Assembly (NCBI GenBank): GCA_039583875.1
Contig: CM077150.1
Span: 182,656,375-182,720,374, forward strand
DNA: 64,000 bases
Source: Platanthera guangdongensis
Lineage: Eukaryota > Streptophyta > Magnoliopsida > Asparagales > Orchidaceae
Direction of reading: 5' to 3'
Position numbers and translations under genes: made by a program. The notes under the pieces are model-generated. The model saw nothing but the letters and a program-made list of their open reading frames with translations. It was not told the origin of the DNA and did not search any database. This document shows, in pieces, positions 9,318 to 20,958 of the stretch (positions are counted from its first letter, which is position 1; each line of letters opens with the position of its first letter).

Positions 9318-11522
9318 TTAAGGAAGGATAAGCGGAAGACTGGTGGAGGGAAGTGCCCTCAGGAACCTGATGCTGTCTCGAGAAAGAAGGTCAAAGAGAT
9401 TTGTAGCTTTTGTGGCCGGCCAGGCCACCCCTTTGAGAAGTGTTTCAAAAGGTTCGCAGCGCAGAAGAAGGAACAGGTGCACGCGATTCAGGGTGTTTCC
9501 AGGGGAGACGTGGTGTGTGCCTTGTGTGGAAGGAAGGGGCATGAGGCTGCCCGTTGTTGGTTAAAAGATAAGGTCTGTTTTCAGTGCGGCCAGAAGGGTC
9601 ATCTCAAGACAAGGTGCCCTCAGACCCAGCCTATTCTGCAGTCAGTTCCCCTCCAGGCTTTGCCACCGCCTCATCAAATGGACAAGGGAAAAGGGAAGCT
9701 GAATGTGCTTTCGACAGATGAAGCGCAGACCTCGACCCAGGTTATCTCAGGACGATTTAAGGTAAAGAACCGCTGGGCGTGCGTTCTCTTCGATTCCGGC
9801 GCTACCCACTCGTTTGTGGCTAGAGCCTTCGTGGAGCGGTTCAGTTTGGGCCTAGATCATGTTGGTGGTGCCTTCTGCGTTAAGTTCCCCTCCGGTGACT
9901 CTGTGGTTACGGACCTGGGTGTCCTAGATTGTCCGATTTTGTTGGGAGATTTTCTAGCCAAGGCAGATTTGAAGGTGATTGACCTGGAGGATTTCGACGT
10001 TATTTTGGGCATGGACTGGTTGTCAAGGTACGATGCTGTGATCCAGTGCAAGGGTAAGCGCTTGGACTTCGTCAAAGACAACGGTCAGCCAGGGAGCGTT
10101 TATGGATATTCTCTCCAGGAGTCTCCAGTCATTTCTGCGGTGCGTGCTCGGAAGTTGCTTGTTTCTGGCTGTTTTGCCTGCGTGGTTTCTCTAGTAGGGA
10201 TGATTGTTAGTGTGCCCCGCTTGGAAGAGATTCCTGTGGTGTGTGACTTCTCTGATGTGTTTCCTGACGATCTTCCCGGTCTCCCGCCCGATCGAGATGT
10301 CGAGTTTGCGATAGATTTGGAGCCAGGCACGCGTCCTATTGTAAAGGCGCCGTATCGGATGGCCCCGCGGGAGCTGGAAGAGTTGCGAGTTCAGCTGGAT
10401 GAGTTATTGGCAAAAGGCTTTATAAGGCCGAGTTCTTCGCCTTGGGGTGCGCCAGTGCTGTTCGTTAAAAAGAAGGATGGGTCGATGAGGTTATGCATCG
10501 ACTATAGAGAGCTGAACAAGGTTACTATTAAGAACATGTACCCTTTGTCGCGAATCGACGATTTGTTTGACCAACTGCGTGGTAGTGCCGTGTTTTCCAA
10601 GATAGATCTTCGTTCGGGCTATCACCAGTTGAGGATTCGGGAGTCAGATGTTCCGCGGACGGCGTTCCGTTCTCGTCATGGGCATTTTGAGTTTTTGGTT
10701 ATGTCATTCGGTTTGACTAATGCGCCCTCAGCTTTTATGGATTTGATGAACAGAGTTTTCAAGGATTTTCTAGATAAGTTCGTGATTGTCTTTATAGACG
10801 ATGTTTTGGTGTATTCTAAGGATGCAGAGGAGCATGATCGACATTTGCGGCTGGTCTTGGCGACTCTGAGAGACCATAAGCTATACGCCAAGCTGAGCAA
10901 ATGTGAATTTTGGTTGCCTCAAGTTTCTTTTCTAGGCCACATGATTAATAAGGAGGGAATATTGGTGGACCCAGAAAAGATCGCAGCTGTTATGGAATGG
11001 ACGAGACCTGTTACCCCCAAAGAGATCAGAAGCTTCTTGGGTTTGGCTGGTTATTATAGAAGATTTGTAGAAGGCTTCTCTACCTTGTCCGCGCCGTTGA
11101 CCAAGTTGACGCAGAAGAACGTAGCTTTTATATGGGATGGCAAGTGCGAGAAGGCTTTTGAGGAACTAAAAAGAAGGCTATGTTCGGCTCCAATTTTGTC
11201 CTTGCCTACGGAGGGTAGTGAGTATAATATATATGTGGATGCGTCGCATGTCGGTCTGGGCTGCGTTTTGATGCAGGGCGGAAAGGTGATTGCGTACGGG
11301 TCGAGGCAGCTAAAGACTCATGAGAGGAACTACCCTACGCATGACCTGGAGTTTGCAGCTGCGATCTATGCGTTGAAATTGTGGAGGCATTTGCTATATG
11401 ACGCGCAGTGCAAGATTTTCACGGATCATAAGAGTTTGAAGTATGTCTTCACTCAGAAAGAATTGAATCTGCGCCAGCGGCGGTGGTTGGAGTACGTGGC
11501 CGACTATGATGTCGAAATTTAG
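9318..11522 (+). pseudogene. pol: nucleocapsid, protease, reverse transcriptase and RNase H of unit B
   Basis: The frame and domain order are those of unit A: three CCHC knuckles (from 9402), protease DSGATHSF (Asp at 9792), RT with FIDD at 10791-10802, and RNase H. It differs from unit A at about ten residues. At several it matches the family better than A does ([20 protein letters not shown]), so B is the better-preserved copy. One change goes the other way: [10 protein letters not shown] here, [10 protein letters not shown] in A. It ends at TAG 11520-11522, identical in position to the A stop. Confidence 0.92.
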
Positions 11523-12401
11523 TATCATCCGGGCAAGGCAAATATGGTGGCTGATGCCTTGAGTCTCAAGTCAGGTAAGATTTTTAATCTTTCCGCCGAG
11601 CGTCTAGTGGAAAAGTTTCTTTTGATGGGCATTTCTGTGGGAAGCTGTGATTCGCAGAGTAGCATAGCAGTAGCAGAACCTTCGTGGATTACGCTTACGA
11701 GACTGCATCAGAAGGACGATCCCGATCTTCTGCATTTGTATCTTCGAGCTGAGAAGGGTGAATTACCAGACTTCTCTATAGATGATGCGGGTACCTTGAA
11801 GTACCGTGGCAGGTTTTGCATCCCCGCAGTTGGAGATATCCGGGTTATGGTGTGCAGAGACACCCACGGATCTAGCGTTGCCTACCATCCAGGGTCTACC
11901 AAGATGTATCATGATTTAAAACAGATTGCATGGTGGTACAGGATGAAGAAGGACATAGCCAGATTTGTTTCAGAGTGTTTCACTTGCAGGCGTGTGAAAG
12001 CCGACCATGGGAGGCCTAGTGGCAAGCTGACTCCCTTGGAGATTCCGATGTGGAAGTGGGAGAGTATCTCGATGGATTTCATTACCGGCTTACCGAGATC
12101 GCCTAAGGGGCATGATTCAGTTTGGGTAATTGTAGGCAGATTAACGAAAATCGCTCATTTCGTACCATTTAAGATCGATTATCCGATGAGGAAGATAGCC
12201 GAGCTATATCTGGAAGAGGTTGTCAGATTGCATGGTGTACCCGTAAGTATCATATCAGATCGAGACTCAAGGTTCACGTCTCGTTTTTGGAAGAGCCTTC
12301 AAGAAGGGTTGGGTACAGATTTGAGATATTCCACGGCTTATCACCCGCAGACCAATGGTCAGACGGAGCGAGTAAATCAGATTGTGGAAGATATGATCTG
12401 A
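11523..12401 (+). pseudogene. pol: integrase zinc-binding domain and catalytic core of unit B
   Basis: The predicted protein is almost identical to 3218-4096. The catalytic triad codons are at 12075 (Asp), 12258 (Asp) and 12366 (Glu), with D-35-E spacing. TGA 12399-12401 repeats the unit A lesion. Confidence 0.9.
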
Positions 12402-13109
12402 TGCTATATTCTGGACCACAGAGGAGCGTGGGACGAGCGCTTGCGGCTTATGGAATTCGCCTATAACAACAGTTATAAAGAAAGCCTGCAAATGGCTCCC
12501 TTTGAAGCTTTGTATGGGATGCGCTGTAGGACTCCCTTGTTTTGGGCTGAGCTTGGCGAGGGACCTTTGTTGGGTCCAGAAGCGCTTGGGGAGATGGAAA
12601 TAGCTGTGAAGCTTATTCGGGAAAAGCTTCGGATAGCCCAAGAGAGATATGAGAAGAACGCCAATCAACGTAGGTCGGACTTGGAATTTGTTGTGGGGGA
12701 CTCGGTGTTCTTAAAGGTCTCCCCGTTGGTTGGAGTCAAGCGGTTTGGCAAGAACAGGAAGTTGGACCCGAGGTACGTGGGGCTGTTTCCGGTTGTTGAG
12801 CGGATTGGAGTATCAGCCTACAGGCTGGCTTTGCCCGCAAATTTCCCTGGCGTGCATGATGTCTTCCACGTCAGTCAGCTGCGAAAATGTGTGATAAATG
12901 GCAGACAGGTTTTGGATTCTGTGCCTCAGTTGGAGCCGAATCTTTCTTATGTGGAGGTGCCTGTTCGCATTTTGGATTCCCAAGTTCGGGCGTTGCGGAA
13001 GAAGACTATTCCGATGGTTAAAGTTTTATGGAGGAATCAAGATGTGGAAAGCGCGACTTGGGAGTTGGAGTCGGCTATGAGGGAGGCTCACCCTCATCTG
13101 TTTCCCTGA
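12402..13109 (+). pseudogene. pol: integrase C-terminal region and chromodomain-like tail of unit B
   Basis: This is the end of the gag-pol frame, closing at TGA 13107-13109. It differs from unit A by a few residues (YGMRCRTP for YGRRCRTP, EIAVKL for ETAVKL, GKNRKLD for GKNKKLD). The chromodomain-like tail (KTIPMVKVLWRN, ATWELESAMREAHPHLFP) is intact. Confidence 0.88.
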
Positions 13110-13223
13110 CCTTGTGCTTGGTATGTTCTATTTTATTTATTTATATTTAGCCTTTTTCCTGGCTCTTTCTCTCTCCTACTATATAGGAGTGTTGTGAGTA
13201 AAGTTTTGAGGCGAAACTTTCTT

Positions 13224-13237
13224 TTAGGGGGAGTGGC
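13224..13237 (+). other. polypurine tract of unit B
   Basis: TTTTAGGGGGAGTGGC abuts the LTR 2 start TGTAACGCCC. Confidence 0.85.
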
Positions 13238-16157
13238 TGTAACGCCCCCGGTTTTCCTGTGTTTTGTTTGATCGATGGCTGGCGTTACGATGGCGTATTT
13301 CCGGCTTTTTGCCGTTGTAGAGCGTGGTCTTAGCTCTTAGGGTTCCCTGTGTAGCCTGTTTGTAGCCTGTTAGCAAGATTCCCTAGCTAGCCGGGGTCCG
13401 TTTGCTTGACTCGGTTGGGCCTCTTAGGGAATGCTTGTGTTTTGGCTTCGGGTGGTGATATCCCGGTTTTGTTCGTCGAATGCTAATTTCGACTTCGTAG
13501 TTGCGTTCGTAGCGTGGGTTTTTAGCTGCGGCGTAAATTTCGTCTTTTTCCGAGAAGTTTCGGGTTTCAGGTTGTTTTGATATTGGGTGTAAATAATTAT
13601 TAATATGTTAATTGTTTAATATTAAAACCTATATATATAAAGTCTTGGGTTAGAATTAGGGCTGGGTTCATTGTCTTTTCTTTTCTCTGCTTGGAAGAAG
13701 CCGTCGCCTGTGCGAGAGGGAGAGAACCGCCGGACTACCCTAGCCTTCGGACGCCGATTCCTGGAGATTTAGCGGTCGGAATTCGATTTCGAGAGTGGAT
13801 CTGGACTGCCCTCGCCGGGATCTGCTTTCTTTCTGCTCCTCAGCTTGCTGCTCTGCGGCCAGATCCGTGAGCGGGGGAGGCCGCCGGCCAAGTTTCTGGT
13901 ATTTAGGCAAGTGATGTCCCCTCATCCTTGCCAAAGCTGATCTTTGTCTTTCTTTTGAGTTAATTTTATCTCTTTCCTGCTTAGATCCTAGGTGTACGCT
14001 AGGGTTCATCCCCGATCATGCCGTGGTTAGAGTAGAAAGTTCCAGTTATAATATCAGTTTTCCTGGAGGTTTTTGTGTTATTAGGGACGGTTTTGGTTCG
14101 GTTCAGGTCGAGTAGATGCGATTGTCGATAGTTGTTGTACCCTAGAGCGAGACCTCGTTCTCATTTCTGGTTGTGTGCTGGATCTGGCGCCTGAAGCCAG
14201 ACAGGGTGTCGACACCATGGTGTCGACACCAGCCAGACAGGGTGTCGACACCGTGGTGTCGACACCAGCCTGTCAGGGTGTCGACACCGTGGTATCGACA
14301 CCAGCCAGACAGGGTGTCGACACCGTGGTGTCGACACCAGCCTGTCAGGGTGTCTACACCGTGGTGTCGACACCAGCCAGTCAGGGTGTCGACACCGTGG
14401 TGTCGACACCAGCCTGTCAGGGTGTCGACACCGTTGTGTCGACACCAGCCTGTCAGGGTGTCGACATCGTGGTGTCGACACCAGCCTGTCAGGGTGTCGA
14501 CACCGTTGTGTCGACACCAGCCTGTCAGGGTGTCGTCACCTTGGTGTCGACACCCGCAGCGGCAGTGTCGACACCTTGTGTCGACACCGACCGCAGTGGT
14601 GTCGACACTTGGTGTCGACACCCGCAGCGGCAGTGTCGACACCTTGTGTCGACACCGGCCGCAGTGTCAATACCTTGTGTCAACACCGGCCGCAGTGGTG
14701 TCGACACTTGGTGTCGACACCCGCAGCGGTAGTGTCGACACCTTGTGTCGACACCGACTTGTCATGGTGTCGACACACCGTGTCGACACTGGGTGCTGCC
14801 CTTGCTTTGGGGTTAGGGAGACTCGGGGTTGGTTTTGTTTAGGCGTGGAAGGCCACGTCGGTTGGACCCGACGTTTTTGCCTTGGGTTCGTGTGTTTCTT
14901 AGGACTGTTAGTGGGACTTTTCCCTAGGAGGGGGGCATTGGGTGTTCGGCTAATTTTCTGCATGCCGACTCTTGGGTTGTGGCAGGTGGTGGAGTTTTGG
15001 TGGCCTCTGGAGGGGTGGTTTTATGTGGAGAGCTGTGGCCACCGCCTTTTGCCCCAGTTTGGGTTGGTGTGTGTGGGACCCTAAAGCTGCCACTGTTTGA
15101 CCCCTTAGCCCTTTTTGGGTCTGATTCTGGTTATGCATTCAGACCCATGTTTTGACCACTGCCACTTACCCACGTGTTAGGGCTGTTAGTCCCTTTCCTG
15201 TTTATGGTTTCCTTTCTTTTGGCATATATATATGTCTTGATGCTGTTGCAGGCTCTCTTGGTAGGGCATGTTGGTTTATTGCTCGCACTTGGTGTGCTCT
15301 GCGGTGTTTTAGACAGTACTCTTTTCCTACTGCCATTCACTTTTTCTTTTACTTATAGCAGTTTGTTGCCGGGTTGGTACCCCTTCATCTTATTTGCTCA
15401 TTAACCTATTGCTCTATTTACTTTTGATTGTTTCCTTGCTGAGGTGTTCTTTTCTTGAATGCCTCAGGTCCAGGTTGTAGCCAGTTCAGGGGCTAGTTCT
15501 CTTGGAGGGGCTTGTTGGTGGCCTCTAGGATAGCTGAGATTGCTGATCCCCGTTCTGTTGTGAGGTAGTTCTTTACTCTTTTGTATAGACACACATACTC
15601 GCCAGTGGGTTCGTGTCAGGTTGTTGGCGCCCACTGGTGGCTTCTTGTGATGCTGAATATGAATTTAAACTGCTGATTTTGCCTATTTGTGGTTGGTTAC
15701 TTGCTTCTGGGAAGGATTTATGCTAGCTTGCATGTTAGATATTTTAAAACCTAAAAGTATTATTATATGTACCCCATGCATAACATGTTTCTAAATCAAA
15801 GACACTATTTTTCCTCAGCGTAAAACACTATTTTTTTATACCTACTATATTCACCTTAGGGTCGTGCCCCGGGGAAACTTATGCTCATTTAGGGCATCAA
15901 TTTAATTGAACCAAAGTATTTTCTGCTGCGTATAAATATAATTTTAGCTGTGGACTAGCTGATCCACCGGGCCGAGGGATACGACCATTCAACATAACTG
16001 ATTTTCTTTCATATTTAATCAACAATTTTTCCTTAAAATCTAACATCTGGAGTTTGCCTGAGCGTGTGTAGTTAACCCCTGCACCACGTGGCATCACGAC
16101 AAGTGTTTTCTCTTACTCTGATACGATTTTACCGTTGAGAAAATGCGGGTTGTGACA
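13238..16157 (+). repeat. chromovirus LTR 2 (3' LTR of unit B)
   Basis: This 2920-bp LTR has the same termini as LTR 1 (TGTAACGCCC ... TTGTGACA). It has a TATA box at 13630-13641 and the palindrome array at 14196-14793. It is 13 bp longer than LTR 1 because of one extra partial GTGTCGACAC unit near 14605. The substitutions relative to LTR 1 are few, indicating a recent common origin. Confidence 0.95.
14196..14793. repeat. tandem array of GGTGTCGACACC palindromes in LTR 2
   Basis: The order of variant spacers matches the LTR 1 array (AGACA, TGTCA, AGTCA forms in the same order). This shows the arrays descend from one array rather than being expanded separately. Isolated changes in the palindrome are visible, for example GGTATCGACACC near 14291 and GGTGTCTACACC near 14351. 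Confidence 0.95.
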
Positions 16158-16536
16158 CTTGTTGAGGAGAATCAAGTTCAGCACTAGTTGATTATCTGTA
16201 ATTAGAAAAGGGAGAAGATAATCACAGATGGCCAGCTTCTCCCTTTGTCCGAGGAAGTTAAAAATGGGGAGGTGTGACTGGTGTTAGGTGTGACTAGGTG
16301 TCAATGCAGTAAAATAGGGGGAGCAAGTGGTGTTCTCATACAAGGAAAAAGGGAATCTTGCAGCAACACGGGGGAAGTAGGCGATGATCACCATACTTGC
16401 GATAAAATGGGAAATGTGGTAACCCTTAACTCTCTTGTGTTAATATGATGTTGTATAGGGTTGCTGCATATGTTGGTGTATATCATTGATAAAGAATTTT
16501 CAAGTGGTGTTTTGACTTCTTTAAATAAGAGGAGAT
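16158..16536 (+). mobile_element. 3' tail of SIRE-type copia element C00 (internal remnant)
   Basis: The left part of this element is not in the window because the chromovirus lies at 16157. What remains is non-coding 3' sequence ending ACTTCTTTAAATAAGAGGAGAT, a degraded polypurine tract matching the ends of C0 (45600-45628) and C1 (31590-31619). An inverted repeat of a purine tract lies near 16205/16230 (AAAAGGGAGAAG against CTTCTCCCTTT). No coding frame is seen. Confidence 0.8.
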
Positions 16537-16740
16537 TGTTGGGTCCATTGATCCCAATGTCCCAGATTTGTAAGAAGTCACACAAGTCAATGATATATAC
16601 ATAGTTGTATTTGATGTATGTTTAAGTTCATGCATGCAGGTTAGTCTATGTTATATTGATTGGACAGGTGATCCATATGAGATTGACAGGTGGATTCAAA
16701 GAAGCTGACTGGAAAGACAAAAAATTACCTAAATCCTCAA

Positions 16741-17735
16741 GCGTTGAGTGAAGCAAGCTCACTCAACGCCAGATGAACCACGTGCCCATGACAGTGAAGT
16801 AAAATGACTAAGTCCACAGACATTGAGTGAAGTCAGTTCACTAAATGCCACACAACTAATAGTGCTGAGAGAAGGCTGGCAGTCAAAGCTTTAAGTGTTG
16901 GCAAGGAAGAAAAGTGGCTAAGTCCAAAGGCATTGAGTGAAGTTAACTCACTCAACGCCATATAGCCAAAAGCGTTGAGTCATGCTAGTTCAGTCAAAGA
17001 CAAAGAAAATCTGTCAAATAAATTCGACTAAGTCCAAAAGCATTGAGTGAATCCAATTCACTCAACACCATGCTGATTCAGTCAAAGCCTTGGAAGAAAG
17101 ATAAAAAATTCTGTCTAAGTATAATAGCATTGAGTGAAGTCAACTCACTCAACACCAAAGGGAGAAAGCGTTGAGCCATGCTGCTATTGTCCATGCCAAA
17201 GAGAGAGAGCATTGAGTGTAGTCAACACACTCAATGCCTTTATGCAGAGCAAAATTCTTCTAAGTCCAGAATCATTGAGTGTAGTCAACACACTCAACGT
17301 CTTCATGCAGAGTATAATTTTTCTAAATCGTTAAGTGAAGTCAGTTCACTCAATGCTCTCAACGCCATAGTTGCAGAAAGGGCTGAAGATCAAGCTAAAG
17401 CAAAAGGCATTGAGTGAAGGCAGTTCACTCAATGCTCTCAACGCCATAGTTGCAGAAAGGGCTGAAGATCAAGCTAAGGCAAAAAATGTTTAGTGAAGCT
17501 TATACACTCAATGCTCTCAATACCATAGTCGCAGAATGGGCTGAAGATTAAGCTAAGGCAAAAAACTTTGAGTGAAACCTATACACTCAACACTCTCAAT
17601 TCCTAGACAATCTGAGAAGTTGACTAAGTTAAAAAGCATTGAGTGGAGCTTACTCAATCAACACCTAGTATAACAGGAAATTTTTTAATTCCAGATTCAT
17701 TGAGTAAAGCTTGTTCACTCAACGCACTGAACGCC
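16741..17735. repeat. array of TTGAGTGAA / TTCACTCAA hairpins in the C00 LTR
   Basis: About a dozen inverted repeats run through this region. The first (16741-16769) has 11-base arms GCGTTGAGTGA and TCACTCAACGC around a 7-base loop. Most are preceded by the leader CTAAGTCCA or CTAAGTC plus AAAG. Spacing is 80 to 150 bp and the spacers differ. Later units are decayed (CATTGAGTG, AACGTCTTC). Confidence 0.85.
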
Positions 17736-17770
17736 TGAGTACTTGTCTGAAATTTTCAAAGTCTATAATT

Positions 17771-17782
17771 GCTGACGTCAGC
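17771..17782. promoter_or_regulatory. bZIP-type palindrome GCTGACGTCAGC in the C00 LTR
   Basis: This perfect 12-bp palindrome contains TGACGTCA, the core bound by plant TGA/bZIP factors, and is followed by two AAAGTCAAC repeats. It lies upstream of the TATA box at 48192 once the C0 insertion is removed. A TGACGTCA also lies at 18987-18994 in the C0 5' LTR. Use as a regulatory site is inferred. Confidence 0.5.
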
Positions 17783-18039
17783 AAAGTCAACAGAAAGTCA
17801 ACAAAGTTCAAAATAACCATGGAAGAGCCGCAACTCATCACTAACATCACCGTTAGTCTCATTATGTAAAACTAAGGATATAATCAGCCTGTTGGGTCTA
17901 TTGATCCCAATATCCCAGATTTGTAAGAAGTCAAACGGGTCAATGACATACACACATAATGTATTTGATGTGCTCTAGTTCTTGCATGCAGGTAGTCCAT
18001 GATAGGACAAGTTAAGAAAAATGTGTTGGGCAGTAAACT

Positions 18040-18300
18040 CAAATTTCGTCGAACTCAGCTCGCTGATCGTCGAGCTCAACTCAGCATTCCTTGGGTTAAG
18101 CTTAAAAACTCAAGATTCATAATTCATCGAACTTAGCTTGAAGTTCATCGAGCTCAAGTTACAGTTCGTCGAGCTCAGGCCAACACTTGTAAAGATAAAG
18201 CAAGAGAAAAATTGACTAAGGAAAAAGTGCTGAGACTGTTGAGAAAATCAATGTTCGTCGAGCTCAGTTTGCGGTTCATCGAGCTCAGCTCAAAGCTTGT
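18040..18300. repeat. GTCGAGCTCAGCTC repeats in the C0 5' LTR
   Basis: Words of the type TCGTCGAACTCAGCTCG, TCGTCGAGCTCAACTC and TCATCGAGCTCAGCTCA recur about eight times. The same word occurs as a perfect inverted repeat in the unrelated minus-strand element (33733-33753, 38667-38687). Confidence 0.8.
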
Positions 18301-19134
18301 CAAGCTAAAGCCACAAAATCTGTCTAAGGGAAAACACTGAGATCGCTGAGAAGAAGGTGTTGAGACCGCTGAGACAGCTGAGACAGTTAGGAAGATAGCG
18401 TTGAGACAACTAAAGACAACTGAGAAGATAGCATTGAGACCACTAAGACAGCTGAGACAGCTGAGAAGATGACATTGAGATGGCTGAGATAGAAGAGACA
18501 AAATTGGATAGAAATTTCTAAGTCCAGATACATTGAGTGAAGCAGGTTCACTCGACGCTTCTAATAACGCAGGAAAAGTTGAGACAGTTAAGAGGTAAAC
18601 AGCTGAGACAAAATTAGCTGGATTTTTTCTAAGTACAAAAGTGTTGAGTGAAGTAGGTTCACTCAACGCTTCCAATGAAGAAGGAAGTGCTGAAACAAAG
18701 GCTTGTCTTAGCTGATAATGAAAAACCGCTGAGACCGCTGAGACAGTTAAGTGCAAAAACCGCTGAGACAGCGAATAAGAAGAAAGCGCTGAGACAAAGG
18801 CTTGTCTCAGCTGATAATGAAAAACAACTAAAACCACTGAGACAAAACCGCTGAGACAATACCACAGAATTTTCTAAGTCCAGAAGTGCTGAGAGCCAAG
18901 GATGATGGCGTTGAGTGTCTTAACACCACTCAACGCTTGATGAGATTCTGGAAAATCTTCTAAGTCCAGATGTTGATAACCACTGCTGACGTCATCAAAG
19001 TCAAAATTGCAGGAAGCCGTTGCGGGAAAGCTGCTATAACGCCGAAAGATGTTTTGTCCCTTTCTGATGGAGATGGAGCTCACCAATCCTTGGTGGGCCA
19101 ACATACTATGGTGTCGTTGATTCAAATCAACTCA

Positions 19135-19140
19135 TATAAA
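19135..19140 (+). promoter_or_regulatory. TATA box of the C0 5' LTR
   Basis: CATATAAAAGG lies about 1.2 kb into the LTR, and the equivalent box is at 46913-46919 in the 3' LTR. Confidence 0.6.
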
Positions 19141-19522
19141 AGGTTAAACAGAAAAGGGATTAGGGTTAACAAATCAAACGAACACATAAAAAGAAATATT
19201 GAAAAGAGGCGGCTAGACATTTACTTCTGATTAATCTTGAAAGCTGAAGTCCAGGCAAGATAGTCTGAAGGCAAAGAAGGATAGCTAAGGCACTTCAAGC
19301 TCATCAATGTTGTTCTCAACAGAACAGTTTAGCTCATTCATCTCATCAGCAAGGTGGAAGCTACTCATCTGTGTAGCAGAAAAAAGTGATAACTGTAGAA
19401 GAAGGCTGATTCCTTCTACAATAATTGAGCTGGACTGAAATCTGCTCAGTCCAGCAAAGTTGACTCAGAGATATTTCTCTGAGTCATTTGTTTTATTTTC
19501 TTCAACATCCTGTTTTATTTCC

Positions 19523-19957
19523 TGTAGGATTCAGGTTTCCTGAATCTGAGTGTAGGTCACTTTGTGCCTGAGGTAGGTGACAAATTTGTCACTGAGGTAG
19601 GTTCCTGTTGGGGCACTGAGGTAGGATCCAAGTGAGGATCTGAGCTGTAGGGCTTAAGTGCCTGAGGTACGAGAGTGCTACTCTTTGAGGTAGGATCCAA
19701 GTGTGGATCTGAGGTAGGGATGTACTCCCAGCCTGAGTGTAGGGTCAAGTGCCTGAGGTAGCTAACTGAAGAGTCACTGAGCTGTAGGTGACAAATTTGT
19801 CACTGCGTTTGTAGGACTTGGAGGAGGCTGAGCTGTTGGTACCTGAAAGGGTACTGAGTTGTAGGAGTGATGCAGCACTCTGAGAGTAGGGCCGTGTTCC
19901 TGAAGCTGTAGGGCTGAAGAGCATGAGTGTAGGCCTTAGAAATAAGACTACTGTAGG
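19523..19957 (+). repeat. hairpin array of the C0 5' LTR, left part
   Basis: Units of roughly 25 bp each contain a short stem-loop, then GAG, then a 1-3 base spacer and TAG. Examples: GGATTC-aggtttcct-GAATCT, GGTGACAaattTGTCACT, GGATC-caagtga-GGATCT, GGTACC-tgaaa-GGGTACT, GGAGTG-atgcag-CACTCT. Stems differ from unit to unit. The array continues at 39083-39260 beyond the inserted element. Confidence 0.85.
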
Positions 19958-20958
19958 TGATGCATTGAACGATAAGTGTACCCGTCGCACAAGTAATATT
20001 AAATGGGCGAATGCCCCCAAGTATCGATCTCTCAAGGAACACAATAAGGTGAAGTTAATTTTGAGGTGGACTTGAGATTGAAGTTCTTATGTCGGAGTTA
20101 ACGAAGGGGGTTTTGATTGTTGCGGAAAAAGAAAGTAAAACACTAATAAACTACTCCTATGCAACGCCGCTATGCGATGCTTTACTAGGCGGGATGGAAG
20201 ACTACACGGGCCGCTATGCAACAAATCGCTAGGCAAATGGACGAGTAAGCTTGCAGATGAGGTGGCTAGAACGACGGAGTGAGGGTCGAGAGCACCTCTT
20301 CGCTATGCACGCCACTAGCAATTGCTAGTGCGGCAATTTATGGTGGAGGATGAAAAATGGCGCACCTCAAGCAAATAATGTTAATATAAAATAACATAGA
20401 CAAGATTGTACACAAACGTATATTACATTAAGCACATTTCATCAAATACAAAGAGATCAAACTACACTATCAACAATAAAACAAGAAGAGAGTGTGCGAA
20501 ATCGACCAGATCCGAAGTCTTGCTGAGGATTCACGGAAGGAATCGCCGGGTTATCAATCCGCATCCTAGCTCGGTCCTAAACTGTGTCCGTGGTAGAGGA
20601 GGGTGTCACTACTACCAATGGACCCGTCTTTTTTGTGTCACGATCTGGTGGAGGATGACACAAACTTCTCCTAGCTTGATGGAGAAAGCTAGATTAAATT
20701 CTTCTTGAAGCTCAAGGATGAAGTAGGAGGCCGACAGAAAGCTTCGACTTAAATTTGGCGTTGAAAGCTTGCCGGGAACCCTCTCCATGGTGGAGAATGA
20801 AGGGAAATGGTAAAACTTTGCCCTAAAAAGGCGACTGGAATGGCTGAAATCCGGTCGTCTCAAATGGAGGAAAATCTGCGCTTAAATAGAAGCAGGTCAG
20901 AAAAATAGTCACGCATGGTCTGGCGCACGCCCATGCGCTAACCGTGCGATATTAACTT
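19958..20958 (-). repeat. LTR of the minus-strand Tat/Athila-like element (3' LTR), first part
   Basis: It reads TGATGCATTG on the plus strand and matches 37380-38375. It includes the perfect 18-bp palindrome CACTAGCAATTGCTAGTG at 20313-20330. C1 interrupts it after AACTT at 20954-20958. Confidence 0.88.
20954..20958. repeat. target site duplication of C1, left copy
   Basis: AACTT, identical to 33445-33449 and present once in the uninterrupted LTR near 38376-38380. Confidence 0.93.

Larger units (their letters stand above)
4933..16157 (+). mobile_element. Ty3/gypsy Tekay/Del-type chromovirus unit B with both LTRs
   Basis: This is a complete element structure of 11.2 kb: LTR 1, primer site at 7842, gag-pol frame 8526-13109, polypurine tract, LTR 2. 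It lies in the 3' tail of copia element C00; the base after LTR 2 starts CTTGT, and the matching left target duplication would be outside the window. It shares LTR 1 with unit A, so only one target duplication is expected for the whole tandem. gag-pol carries three premature stops, so the copy cannot supply its own proteins unless they are read through. Confidence 0.93.
16537..17889 (+). repeat. 3' LTR of copia C00, left part
   Basis: It starts TGTTGGGTCCATTGATC after the polypurine tract. The LTR is interrupted at 17889 by element C0 and resumes at 48142; together the parts give about 2.5 kb. The start (TGTTGGGT, then ATTTGTAAGAAG, then GTATTTGATGT) is shared by all copia LTRs here. Confidence 0.88.
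17890..19957 (+). repeat. 5' LTR of copia C0, left part
   Basis: It matches 45629-47730. In order it contains GTCGAGCTC words (18040-18300), a stretch of CTGAGACNGCTGAGAC repeats (18340-18860), TTGAGTGAA/TTCACTCAA hairpins (18530-18670), TGACGTCA (18987), a TATA box (19135-19140) and the first part of the hairpin array (19523-19957). The insertion at 19958 falls inside that array. Confidence 0.92.
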
